Made by a program: the position numbers and the translations under genes. The notes beneath the pieces are model-generated. The model was not told the DNA's origin and searched no databases. It worked only from the letters and a program-made list of their open reading frames with translations. Below, piece by piece: positions 33,615 through 42,205 of a DNA stretch of 64,000 nucleotides. The stretch is from Pandoraea terrigena (GTDB lineage: Bacteria > Pseudomonadota > Gammaproteobacteria > Burkholderiales > Burkholderiaceae). The DNA lies in assembly GCF_902459705.1 (NCBI RefSeq), contig NZ_CABPRU010000001.1, positions 186,001 to 250,000 of the forward strand, given 5' to 3'. The number at the start of each line of letters is the position of its first letter. Within the stretch, counting starts at the first letter, position 1.

Positions 33615-36600
33615 GTTCCCTTAGCTGAAAGCGTTCGGCAAGTGCGCGTAGCGTGTCGATCTGGGCGGACAACGCCGGGTGGACACGACGCGCCTCGTCG
33701 AGTTGCTCGACGACCCCCTGCACATAGCCGACGTCGAGATGCTCGCGGATACGCTGCAAGACCCCCTCGGGCAGCGCGAGCCGGATGGCGTCGGACGTCG
33801 CCGCCGATGTCTCCGCCGGCGCCGGGCTGGGCGTCGTCGTCGGTTCCGACGCAATCCATTCCAACGAAAGCAGTTGTGCGAGCTTGTCGAGCAACAGATT
33901 CACCTGCAACGGCTTGGCCAGATAGCCTGCGCAGCCGGACGCGCCGGCGCGCTCGCGATCGTCGGCGAAAGCGTTGGCCGAGAGCAATACGACGGGTGCC
34001 TCCGAGAGCTGATTCTCACGAATCAGGCGGCTGGTTTCGTAGCCATCCATCAACGGCATGGAGATGTCCATGATGATCGCGTCGGCGGTGTGGGTGCCGA
34101 GCCATCGCAACGCGTCGGGACCGCTGGCGACTTCGGTCACGTCGAAGCCCAGCGGCGTGAGCAGTTGGACGACGATCCCGCGCTGATCGGCCAGATCGTC
34201 CACCACCAGAATCGTGCGGCGCGGACCGGCGTACCCGCGAATGCCCGCCAACTCGGTGTAGACGTCGGGTGCGCTTTGCACTGCCGGTGCGAAGAGTTTC
34301 ACGACGAAGCGCGTGCCGCGTCCCACCTCGCTGTGCGCGTCCAGACTGCCGCCGAGCGCATGCGTGAGCAATCGGCAGATCGTCAGCCCGAGGCCCGCGC
34401 CGTGATCGTCCGCATGGGCGGCGTCGCCGCGCTCGAACGGCAGGAAGAGGCGCGCCATTTCCTCAGGCGCGATGCCGGGTCCGGTATCGACCACTTCGAA
34501 CTTCAGCGTGTCCAGCGCGTGACTCACGCGCAGCGTCACCGTCCCTGCCGACGTGAAGCGAATTGCGTTGCCGATCAGGTTGGTGAGAATCTGCCCGAGG
34601 TACTTCTGATCGCACTTCACCGTCCCCGGAATTCGACCGACGGCCTGGACATCGAAGGCGAGCGCCTTTTCCATCGCCAACGGACTCATCATCGACGACA
34701 CGTGAGACACGAAATCGGTCAGCGACACTTTCGTGATGTTCAATTGCAGCTTGCCGGCCTCGATGCGCGCGACGTCCAGCAGTCCATCGACCAGCGCAAG
34801 CAGATGCTCGCCGCTGCGATGGATGGTGCGAACCGCGTTGTAGCGCGTTGGGGACAGTTCCTCCTTCGCCTGCATCAGAAGCTGCGCATAGCCGAGGATG
34901 CTGTTGAGCGGTGTCCGTAGTTCGTGACTGAGGCCCGATACGTACCGGCTCTTGGCCTGATTTGCCGACTCCGCAGCCGCGGTCGCGCGCTTAAGCGCCT
35001 CGTCCGTCTTCTGGTGCGCTTCGATTTCCTGCATCAGCAATTCGTTCTGTCGTTGCGATTCCTCTTCCGTGACACGGCGGCTCTCGCGCTCCAGCACGAA
35101 CCACCATGCCGCGATGCAGCCCACGAGGGCGAGCGAGAAGAAGATCTTGAGGAAACTGCTTCCTATGACCCCGACTTCCGCCACGCTGATCGATGCCACA
35201 CTCTGCGACCAGATCAGAAGCAGAACGCCGGCCAACACGGCAAGGATGGCCAGCACGAGGCTCGCATAGCGAATGAGCCGCAACGCCGCGGGCCCCAGTC
35301 GCAGGCGCGGAAACACGCTGTGTAATGCGCGATCGGCCTGCGCGGAGAAGCGCGCATGCGGCTTGCAGCGATCATGGCAACGGGAGTCCAGCGAGCAGCA
35401 AAGCGAGCAGATCGTGCCGCCATATGCCGGACAGTGGGCCGTGTCTTCCGGCTCGAATGCGTGCTCACAGATCGCGCAGCGCAGCGATCTGGCGTCGCCG
35501 GTCGATTGCGGCTTGCGCGCGAGGTAGTACTTGCCGCGTGTCGCGATGGCAATGATCGGCGCGCAGACGAACGCCACGCCGAAGGCGAGGAACAGCGACA
35601 TCGCCTCGCCAAGCTCGCCGAAGACGCCGGCCCGGGCCGTGAGGGCCGCCACGACGCCCAGCAACATCGCGCCCAGCCCGACGGGATTCACATCATAGAG
35701 ATGCGCGCGTTTGAACTCGATGTGACGCGGGCTGTATCCCAATGGTTTGTTGATGACGAGATCGGCGCACAGCGCGCCTATCCAGGCCACGGCGACATTC
35801 GCATACAGCGAGAGCACTTTGCCGATCACCTCGAAGACACCGATCTCCACGAGCAGCAGCGCGATCATTACGTTGAAGACGAGCCACACCACGCGCCCCG
35901 GATGACTGTGCGTGAGACGTGCAAAGAAGTTCGACCAGGCCAGCGATCCCGCATACGCGTTCGTCACATTGATCTTGAGTTGCGAGACGATGACGAAAAG
36001 CGTCATGGCCGGCAGCGCCCAACTGGCCAGCCCTGCCGGATCTAGCAGGATGTGATAGGCGACGAGATACATCTGCGTGGGCTGCGCGGCTTGGGCGGCA
36101 CCCACTTCATTCTGGATCGCCACATATGCGAGGAAGGCGCCGCCGAGCATCTTGAGCGCACCGGGTACGATCCAGCCCGGACCGGCGGACAGTAGCGCGA
36201 GCCACCAGCGCTTGCGGTTGCGCGCCGTCAGCGGCGGCAGGAAGCGCAGATAGTCCACCTGTTCGCCGATCTGCACGATCAGCGCGAACACGACCGTCGA
36301 CGCCTGCCCGAACGCAATGAGACTGAACGCCCGGCCTTGCGGCGCGAATCCCGCGAACGTGGTCCACTCGCGCACCATCCCGGGGTGGTGCCACAGCACT
36401 GCGGCGTAGGGCAACACGAACAGCACGATCCACAGCGGCTGCGTCCAGCTTTGCAGCCGGTTGATGAGCGTGATGCCGAACATCACCAGCGGAATCACGA
36501 CGAGCGAACTCACGACATACGCGACGGCCAGCGAGATGTGGAAATAGAGCTGTAACGCCAGCGCCATGATGGCCGCTTCGAGTGCGAAGAACAGGAATGT

Positions 36601-37005
36601 GAAGATGGCGTAAAGGAACGACGTTACCGTCGAGCCGATGTAACCGAAGCCGGCGCCGCGCGTGAGCAGATCCATGTCCACGCCGTAGCGCGCCGCGTAG
36701 TAGCCGATCGGCACGCTCGTCAGGAAAATCAGGATCGAGACGGCGGCGATGGCCCAGACCGCGTTGGTGAAGCCGTAATTGATGACAAGGCTGCCGCCAA
36801 TGGCCTCCAGCACCAGAAACGACACGCCGCCGACTGCCGTGGTCGCGACGCGCAATTCCGACCAGCGGCGAAACGAGCGCGGGGTGAAGCGCAGCGCATA
36901 GTCTTCCAGCGTCTCGTCGCCGACCCAGGCGTTGTAATCCCGCCGCACCTTTACGATGCGCTGAGTGCTGGGCGCGCTGACTGAACTTTGGTGCATCTTG
37001 GCCAT
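33571..37005 (-). CDS. Permease-fused hybrid histidine kinase (NCS1 permease, Cys-rich module, HisKA, HATPase, REC)
   Basis: A 1144-residue sensor. Residues about 20-490 resemble an NCS1 purine/cytosine permease (about 12 helices; DLLTRGAGFGYIGSTVTSF, LKINVTNAYAGSLAWSNFFARLTHS). Residues 510-547 form a cysteine cluster, C-x2-C-x11-C-x7-C-x2-CC-x5-C-x3-C, probably zinc-binding. Two more helices (about 577-600, 618-638) and a coiled coil lead to HisKA (His694 in SGLSHELRTPL), HATPase (DTGPGIAPEE, GAGLGLTICRLL) and a receiver (Asp980). About 85 C-terminal residues are unassigned. Met at 37005 is the chosen start; 36996 is possible. It faces the amide operon and probably senses the transported compound. 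Confidence 0.88.
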   Translation of the reverse strand: MAKMHQSSVSAPSTQRIVKVRRDYNAWVGDETLEDYALRFTPRSFRRWSELRVATTAVGGVSFLVLEAIGGSLVINYGFTNAVWAIAAVSILIFLTSVPIGYYAARYGVDMDLLTRGAGFGYIGSTVTSFLYAIFTFLFFALEAAIMALALQLYFHISLAVAYVVSSLVVIPLVMFGITLINRLQSWTQPLWIVLFVLPYAAVLWHHPGMVREWTTFAGFAPQGRAFSLIAFGQASTVVFALIVQIGEQVDYLRFLPPLTARNRKRWWLALLSAGPGWIVPGALKMLGGAFLAYVAIQNEVGAAQAAQPTQMYLVAYHILLDPAGLASWALPAMTLFVIVSQLKINVTNAYAGSLAWSNFFARLTHSHPGRVVWLVFNVMIALLLVEIGVFEVIGKVLSLYANVAVAWIGALCADLVINKPLGYSPRHIEFKRAHLYDVNPVGLGAMLLGVVAALTARAGVFGELGEAMSLFLAFGVAFVCAPIIAIATRGKYYLARKPQSTGDARSLRCAICEHAFEPEDTAHCPAYGGTICSLCCSLDSRCHDRCKPHARFSAQADRALHSVFPRLRLGPAALRLIRYASLVLAILAVLAGVLLLIWSQSVASISVAEVGVIGSSFLKIFFSLALVGCIAAWWFVLERESRRVTEEESQRQNELLMQEIEAHQKTDEALKRATAAAESANQAKSRYVSGLSHELRTPLNSILGYAQLLMQAKEELSPTRYNAVRTIHRSGEHLLALVDGLLDVARIEAGKLQLNITKVSLTDFVSHVSSMMSPLAMEKALAFDVQAVGRIPGTVKCDQKYLGQILTNLIGNAIRFTSAGTVTLRVSHALDTLKFEVVDTGPGIAPEEMARLFLPFERGDAAHADDHGAGLGLTICRLLTHALGGSLDAHSEVGRGTRFVVKLFAPAVQSAPDVYTELAGIRGYAGPRRTILVVDDLADQRGIVVQLLTPLGFDVTEVASGPDALRWLGTHTADAIIMDISMPLMDGYETSRLIRENQLSEAPVVLLSANAFADDRERAGASGCAGYLAKPLQVNLLLDKLAQLLSLEWIASEPTTTPSPAPAETSAATSDAIRLALPEGVLQRIREHLDVGYVQGVVEQLDEARRVHPALSAQIDTLRALAERFQLRELEHELVHLPRATGA

Positions 37006-37088
37006 GAAGACGTGAAGACGATCCGGATTGGTGCAAAAAGCGTCGGGTGTAAAGCCCAAAGCAAATTACATTCCACCGTCCTACCCGG

Positions 37089-37112
37089 GGAATACGTCAA
37101 TCGACGTATTCC
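37089..37112. promoter_or_regulatory. Perfect 10-4-10 palindrome in the divergent amide promoter
   Basis: ggaatacgtc (37089-37098), spacer aatc, gacgtattcc (37103-37112). It lies 84 bases upstream of the sensor kinase start and 90 bases upstream of urtA. TTCCGA (37109-37114), partly in its right arm, is spaced 17 bases from TACATT (37132-37137), a possible urtA promoter. A dimer of the LuxR-type response regulator is the best candidate binder, by inference. Confidence 0.6.
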
Positions 37113-37202
37113 GATCGTCAATTTGGCTCCCTACATTGCGTTCAAACCCGTGAAACCCGCCCGCCGCGCTTCTTGCACAGGGCCTATGATCAGGAGAACG
37201 TG

Positions 37203-38477
37203 ATGTCCGCAGACGATCGATTCGAAGATGACGAGCGCATGACTTCGCCGTTGCGCAGGCGGCTGCTCGGCGGCCTTGCCGCGGCCCCGCTCATGGCGCT
37301 GGGCCTGCCGCGAACGTCGTTCGCACAGGTGCCGCCGACGGCCAAGGTGAACACCACCGGTCTCGCCGTGACCGACACCTCGGTCACGGTCGGCCAGTTG
37401 CACTCGGCAACCGGCACGATGGCGATCTCCGAGACGGGCTCGATTCAGGCAGAGCGTCTTGCCATCGAACAGATCAATGCGATGGGCGGCGTGCTCGGAC
37501 GCAAGATCAACATCATTCAGGAAGACGGTGCGTCCGACTGGCCGACCTTCGCCGAGAAATCCAAGAAGCTGCTCGAGAACGACCATGTCGCGGCCGTTTT
37601 CGGTTGCTGGACGTCGGCCTCGCGCAAGGCGGTGCTGCCGGTGTTCGAGAAGGACAACGGCTTGCTGTACTACCCGACGTTCTATGAAGGTCTGGAGCAG
37701 TCGAAGAACGTCTTCTACACCGGCCAGGAAGCCACGCAGCAGATTCTCTGGGCGCTCGACTGGGCGTCGAACACGAAGAAGTCCAAGACGTTCTTCCTGA
37801 TCGGTTCCGACTACATCTGGCCGCGCACGTCGAACAAGATCGCGCGCCGTCATATCGAGCAGCATCTTCACGCGAAGGTGGTCGGCGAAGAGTATTACCC
37901 GCTCGGCACGACCGAGTTCAATTCGCTGATGAACAAGATCAAGCTCGCACGTCCCGACTGCATTTTCGCGACGGTGGTAGGCGGCTCGAACGTGGCGTTC
38001 TACAAGCAACTCAGGGCAGCGGGCATCACGCCCCAGAAGCAATTCCTGCTGACCCTTTCCGTCACGGAAGACGAAGTGCTGGGCATTGGCGGCGAAAACT
38101 TCGCGGGCTTCTACTCGTCGATGAAGTACTTCCAGTCGCTGGATAACGACAACAACAAAAAGTTCGTCGCCGCATTCAGGGCGCGCTACGGTGCGAAATC
38201 GGTGATCGGCGACGTGACACAGGCGGCCTACCTGGGCCCCTGGATCTGGAAGGCCGCGTGCGAGCGCGCGGGCAGCTTCGACGTGAACAAGGTGGTCGCC
38301 GCGTCAGCGGGCATTGACCTGCGCAACGCACCCCAGGGCTACGCGAAGGTCGATCCGAACCATCACCTGTGGAGCCGATCGCTGATCGGCGAAGGGCAGG
38401 CGGACGGACAGTTCAAGGTCGTGGCGAGTTCGCCGGAGCCGATCCACCCGGATCCGTTCCCGAAGGGCTACATGTAA
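37203..38477 (+). CDS. urtA: Urea/short-chain amide ABC transporter, binding protein
   Basis: A 424-residue periplasmic binding protein with an N-terminal export signal containing RRRLLGG (Tat-like) and a likely cleavage after SFA-Q near residue 42. The core strongly resembles UrtA (VTVGQLHSATGTMAISE, GASDWPTFAEKSKKLLE, FGCWTSASRKAVLPVFE) while the end SSPEPIHPDP resembles the amide sensor AmiC and the amide-binding FmdD. The ligand may be urea or formamide/acetamide; the adjacent amidases favour amides. A perfect stem-loop follows the stop. First gene of the operon. Confidence 0.88.
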   Translation: MSADDRFEDDERMTSPLRRRLLGGLAAAPLMALGLPRTSFAQVPPTAKVNTTGLAVTDTSVTVGQLHSATGTMAISETGSIQAERLAIEQINAMGGVLGRKINIIQEDGASDWPTFAEKSKKLLENDHVAAVFGCWTSASRKAVLPVFEKDNGLLYYPTFYEGLEQSKNVFYTGQEATQQILWALDWASNTKKSKTFFLIGSDYIWPRTSNKIARRHIEQHLHAKVVGEEYYPLGTTEFNSLMNKIKLARPDCIFATVVGGSNVAFYKQLRAAGITPQKQFLLTLSVTEDEVLGIGGENFAGFYSSMKYFQSLDNDNNKKFVAAFRARYGAKSVIGDVTQAAYLGPWIWKAACERAGSFDVNKVVAASAGIDLRNAPQGYAKVDPNHHLWSRSLIGEGQADGQFKVVASSPEPIHPDPFPKGYM

Positions 38478-38494
38478 TCCCTCAACCCGCACAG

Positions 38495-38520
38495 GCGCGA
38501 CGACCGCATGGTCGTCGCGC
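38495..38520 (+). other. Perfect stem-loop between urtA and urtB
   Basis: Arms gcgcgacgacc (38495-38505) and ggtcgtcgcgc (38510-38520) pair perfectly over 11 bases with loop GCAT. No T-run follows and the urtB ribosome site (GAGGAG) comes directly after. It probably stabilises the upstream mRNA or attenuates, making more binding protein than permease. Confidence 0.6.
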
Positions 38521-38532
38521 GAGGAGCGTCAG

Positions 38533-39450
38533 ATGTCCGCCAACGACATTCTCAATATCACGCTGATGCAAGGCTTTGCAGGACTGCGCCTGTTCAGCGT
38601 TCTGCTGCTCATGGGGCTCGGACTGGCCGTGATCTTCGGGCAGATGGGCGTCATCAACATGGCGCACGGCGAATTCATGACCATCGGCGCCTATACCGTC
38701 TACATGTTCTCGTGGGTCACCCAGAACGTCTGGCCGGTATTCGCGCCGGTGTATTTCTTCTTCGCCATCGTCGCCGCCTTCGTGCTCGCCTTCGGGGCGG
38801 GATGGCTGGCGGAATGGGCGCTGATCCGACATCTGTACCGGCGTCCGCTCGACACGTTGCTCGCCACCTGGGGCCTGAGTCTGGGCATGCAGCAAGTGTT
38901 CCGTTCGACGTTCGGACCGAAAGAAGTCAGCCCGGTGCTGCCCGACTGGCTCATGGGGTCGTGGGAGCCGACACCCGGTCTCGACATTCCGGTGAGCGGC
39001 ATGTTCGTGATGGCGCTCGCGCTCGTCATGACGGGCGGCCTGCTGTTGGCGCTGTACCGCTCGCGCTGGGGGCTGCGTGTGCGCGCGACCGTCGCCAACC
39101 GGCCGATGGCGAATGCGGCGGGCATCAATACCCGCCGCACCGACCGGATGACATTCGCAATCGGCTGCGGCATCGCTGGCGTCGCCGGTGCGGCGTTCAC
39201 GGCCATCGGGTCGACAGGGCCGACCAGCGGCTCGCTCTATATCGTCGATTCGTTCCTGGTGGTGACGTTCGGCGGCGCGGCGAGCCTGCTCGGCACGGTG
39301 GCCTCGGCCTTCGGCATCGCACAGATGCAGTCGATCAGCGAGTTCTTCCTTTCCGGTTCGATTGCCCGCGTGGTGACGCTTCTCACCGTGGTGGTCATTC
39401 TGATGCTGCGCCCGCAGGGCCTGTTCGCCTCGAAAGTCCGGCGCGTGTGA
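38533..39450 (+). CDS. urtB: Urea/amide ABC transporter, permease 1 (LivH type)
   Basis: A 305-residue inner-membrane permease of the branched-chain amino acid/urea group with about eight helices. Motifs: VIFGQMGVINMAHGEFMTIGAY near the N-terminus and VTFGGAASLLGTVASAFGIAQ near the C-terminus, where it contacts the ATPases. It lacks the long N-terminal periplasmic domain of typical urease-linked UrtB (about 520 residues), another sign that amides may be the substrate. The start at 38533 is preceded by GAGGAG (38521-38526). Confidence 0.9.
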   Translation: MSANDILNITLMQGFAGLRLFSVLLLMGLGLAVIFGQMGVINMAHGEFMTIGAYTVYMFSWVTQNVWPVFAPVYFFFAIVAAFVLAFGAGWLAEWALIRHLYRRPLDTLLATWGLSLGMQQVFRSTFGPKEVSPVLPDWLMGSWEPTPGLDIPVSGMFVMALALVMTGGLLLALYRSRWGLRVRATVANRPMANAAGINTRRTDRMTFAIGCGIAGVAGAAFTAIGSTGPTSGSLYIVDSFLVVTFGGAASLLGTVASAFGIAQMQSISEFFLSGSIARVVTLLTVVVILMLRPQGLFASKVRRV

Positions 39451-39508
39451 TTCGCAGGTGCGCCGGTGTCCCGGTCGTCGACCGATTCCTCTGTATGGAG
39501 AGATGTAC

Positions 39509-40693
39509 ATGGAACCCATCCAAACCTCGGCGGGCGGCGTCTCCCTCCGATCCGAGGCCCCCGTCCCGCCCGTCGGCTGGCGCGCAATGCTGGCGCGCTT
39601 CGACGCTTCGGGATACGCGGGCATCGTGATACTGGCCGTGCTCATCGTCGTCGTGTTTCCGCTCGCGCTCGACGCATTTCGCCTGAACCTCATGGGCAAG
39701 TACCTGACGTATGCATTCGTCGCCGTCGGACTGGTGATCGCATGGGGTTACGGCGGCGTGCTCAGTCTGGGGCAGGGCGTCTTCTTCGGGCTTGGCGGCT
39801 ATGCGATGGCCATGTTTCTCAAGCTCGAAGCGTCGAGCGCCGCGGCCACGAGTACGCAGACCACCCCGGGCATTCCGGACTTCATGGACTGGAATCAGAT
39901 CACCGCGCTGCCGGATATGTGGAAGCCGTTTCACTATCTGCCGTTCTCGATTATCGCGGTGCTCGTCGTGCCGACGGCGCTTGCCTTCGTGATCGGTTAC
40001 GCCATGTTCAAACGGCGGGTCGGCGGTGTGTATTTCGCCATCATCACGCAGGCCGTGGCACTGATTCTGTCGGTACTCATCGTCGGCCAACAGGGATATA
40101 CCGGCGGGGTGAACGGCATCACCGATCTGCGCACGCTTCTCGGCTGGGACATTCGCACGGACCACGCGAAGCTCGTTCTTTACTTCGTCAACGCGGCGTT
40201 GCTGATCGTCGCGTTGCTGCTGTGCCGGTGGGTGCAGCGCGGCAAGCTCGGTACGCTGCTGCTGGCCATGCGAGACAAGGAAGACCGCGTGCGGTTCTCG
40301 GGCTACGACGTCTCGATGTTCAAGGTGTTCTCGTTCTGCTTCGCCGCGTTGCTTGCTGCGATCGGCGGCGCGATGTTCACGCTTCAGGTCGGTTTCATGT
40401 CGCCGTCGTTCGTGGGCATCGTGCCGTCCATCGAGATGGTGATTTATGCGGCGGTGGGCGGACGTATGTCGCTTGTCGGCGCGGTGTACGGCGCGATTCT
40501 CGTCAATCTGGGCAAGAGCTGGTTCTCCGAGAGTTTCCCCAACCTCTGGCTGTATCTGATGGCGGCCATGTTCATCGGCGTGGTGATGGCCTTCCCGAAC
40601 GGGCTGGCGGGTCTTTTCGATGCGCATGTGCGCCCGCGAATTCGCCGTTTTCTCGGCGCCGGGAGCACGACAGAAAGGGAGCGTAAAGCATGA
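39509..40693 (+). CDS. urtC: Urea/amide ABC transporter, permease 2 (LivM type)
   Basis: A 394-residue permease with about 10 helices. It contains YLTYAFVAVGLVIAWGYGG, LSLGQGVFFGLGGYAMAMFLK and the cytoplasmic EAA-like loop AMRDKEDRVRFSGYDVSMFKV, typical of UrtC/LivM. ATG 39509 follows GGAG (39497-39500) by 8 bases; ATG 39503 is too close to that site. Its stop overlaps the urtD start (ATGA at 40690-40693). Confidence 0.9.
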   Translation: MEPIQTSAGGVSLRSEAPVPPVGWRAMLARFDASGYAGIVILAVLIVVVFPLALDAFRLNLMGKYLTYAFVAVGLVIAWGYGGVLSLGQGVFFGLGGYAMAMFLKLEASSAAATSTQTTPGIPDFMDWNQITALPDMWKPFHYLPFSIIAVLVVPTALAFVIGYAMFKRRVGGVYFAIITQAVALILSVLIVGQQGYTGGVNGITDLRTLLGWDIRTDHAKLVLYFVNAALLIVALLLCRWVQRGKLGTLLLAMRDKEDRVRFSGYDVSMFKVFSFCFAALLAAIGGAMFTLQVGFMSPSFVGIVPSIEMVIYAAVGGRMSLVGAVYGAILVNLGKSWFSESFPNLWLYLMAAMFIGVVMAFPNGLAGLFDAHVRPRIRRFLGAGSTTERERKA

Positions 40694-41433
40694 GCAACAC
40701 CGACTTTCTTCTGGCGATAGAAGACCTCACCGTTTCGTTCGACGGGTTCAAGGCCATCGATTCCCTGAATCTGTATCTGGAGCGTGGTGAGTTGCGTGTC
40801 GTGATCGGTCCCAACGGCGCTGGCAAAACGACGCTGCTCGATCTTATCTGCGGCAAGACGAAGGAGACGGCGGGCAGCATCAAGTTTCGCAACGAGGAAA
40901 TCACGCGACTGGCCGAGTTCAGACGCGTGCACAAGGGGATAGGCCGCAAGTTTCAGACGCCTTCGATCTACGAAAACCTGAGCGTCGCGCAGAACCTCGA
41001 AGTGTCGTTCCCGCGTGGACGCGGCGTGTTCGGCGCGCTTTTCTACCGCACCGATAGCGAGGTTGCGGACCGTGTCCGATCCGTTGCCGAAGACATCGGT
41101 CTGTCGGCCTCGCTCGATCTCGAAGCTGGTTTGCTGTCGCACGGACAGAAACAGTGGCTGGAAATTGGTATGCTTCTTATGCAGGATCCCGAACTGTTGA
41201 TGCTGGATGAGCCGATTGCCGGCATGAGCGTGCGCGAGCGCGAACTGACGGCTGAGCTGCTCGATCGAATCTGTCGCAACCGCTCGATGATCGTCATTGA
41301 GCACGACATGGCTTTCGTCGAGCGGATCGCGCACAAGGTCACCGTGATGCATCAGGGAAAGATTCTCGCCGAGGGCCCGATGGCCAAGGTGCAATCCGAC
41401 CCGCGCGTGATCGATGTTTATCTCGGACACTGA
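40690..41433 (+). CDS. urtD: Urea/amide ABC transporter, ATPase 1 (LivG type)
   Basis: A 247-residue ATPase with Walker A (GPNGAGKTTLLDL), signature LSHGQKQWLEIG, Walker B (LLMLDEPIAGMS) and a switch histidine (VIEHDMAF). The LSHGQKQWLEIG signature and RKFQTPSIYENLSV are characteristic of UrtD. It pairs with UrtE to power the permeases. Confidence 0.92.
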   Translation: MSNTDFLLAIEDLTVSFDGFKAIDSLNLYLERGELRVVIGPNGAGKTTLLDLICGKTKETAGSIKFRNEEITRLAEFRRVHKGIGRKFQTPSIYENLSVAQNLEVSFPRGRGVFGALFYRTDSEVADRVRSVAEDIGLSASLDLEAGLLSHGQKQWLEIGMLLMQDPELLMLDEPIAGMSVRERELTAELLDRICRNRSMIVIEHDMAFVERIAHKVTVMHQGKILAEGPMAKVQSDPRVIDVYLGH

Positions 41434-41447
41434 TCGGAGGACACATC

Positions 41448-42137
41448 ATGTTGGAAGTCGATGATCTTGTCGTCAGCTATGGCCAGAGCGAGGTGCTGCA
41501 CGGCATCGGCTTTTCCGTCGCCAGTGGCGAAAGCGTTGCGGTGATGGGCCGCAACGGGATGGGCAAAACAACGTTGTTCAAGTCGTTGATCGGCATGTTG
41601 CCCGCGGATCGGGGCACCGTTCGTGTGGGCGGTGTCGACGTGTCGAGGGAAGAGAGCTTCCGGCGCGTGGCCAAGGGAATCGGTTACGTTCCGCAGGGTC
41701 GCCAGGTCTTTGCATCGCTCACCGTCGAAGAGAACATCCAGACCGGGCTCGAGAATGCGGCGAGCCAGTCCGTTCCCGACGATCTCTATGCGTTGTTTCC
41801 CGTGCTGTTCGACATGCGCCGCCGCAAGGGCGGCAATCTCTCCGGCGGACAGCAGCAACAACTCGCCATTGCGCGCGCGCTCGCGACCAATCCCAAGGTA
41901 CTGCTGCTCGACGAGCCGACCGAGGGGATTCAGCCGTCCGTCATCAAGGACATTGCCCGGGCGCTCAATCACATTCGCGCGACGCGCAACATCGCCGTGG
42001 TCGTTTCCGAGCAGGTGCTGAGTTTCGCGATGGACGTGGCGGACCGATTGTTCGTGATCGAGGGCGGGCGCTTCGTTCATCAGAGCACGCGGGGCGCCGG
42101 CGATGCCGGGCGCATACGCGAATACCTCTCCGTGTAA
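41448..42137 (+). CDS. urtE: Urea/amide ABC transporter, ATPase 2 (LivF type)
   Basis: A 229-residue ATPase: Walker A (GRNGMGKTTLFKS), signature LSGGQQQQLAIARAL, Walker B (VLLLDEPTEGIQPS). The DEPTEGIQPSVIKDI segment is typical of UrtE. It starts 14 bases after urtD, with GGAGG at 41436-41440 as ribosome site. It ends 68 bases before fmdA. Confidence 0.92.
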   Translation: MLEVDDLVVSYGQSEVLHGIGFSVASGESVAVMGRNGMGKTTLFKSLIGMLPADRGTVRVGGVDVSREESFRRVAKGIGYVPQGRQVFASLTVEENIQTGLENAASQSVPDDLYALFPVLFDMRRRKGGNLSGGQQQQLAIARALATNPKVLLLDEPTEGIQPSVIKDIARALNHIRATRNIAVVVSEQVLSFAMDVADRLFVIEGGRFVHQSTRGAGDAGRIREYLSV

Positions 42138-42205
42138 TCCGACGCCGCGTGGCGTCATTGATCGCCGGTGTCTGGCATCGGCATTTGAAACCAGGAGCGA
42201 GTGCA

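Noticed and set aside
37203-42137. Calling the ABC system a pure urea importer coupled to urease
   Set aside because: No urease genes are present, UrtB is short, and the binding protein shares its end with AmiC/FmdD-type binders; both substrates are left open.
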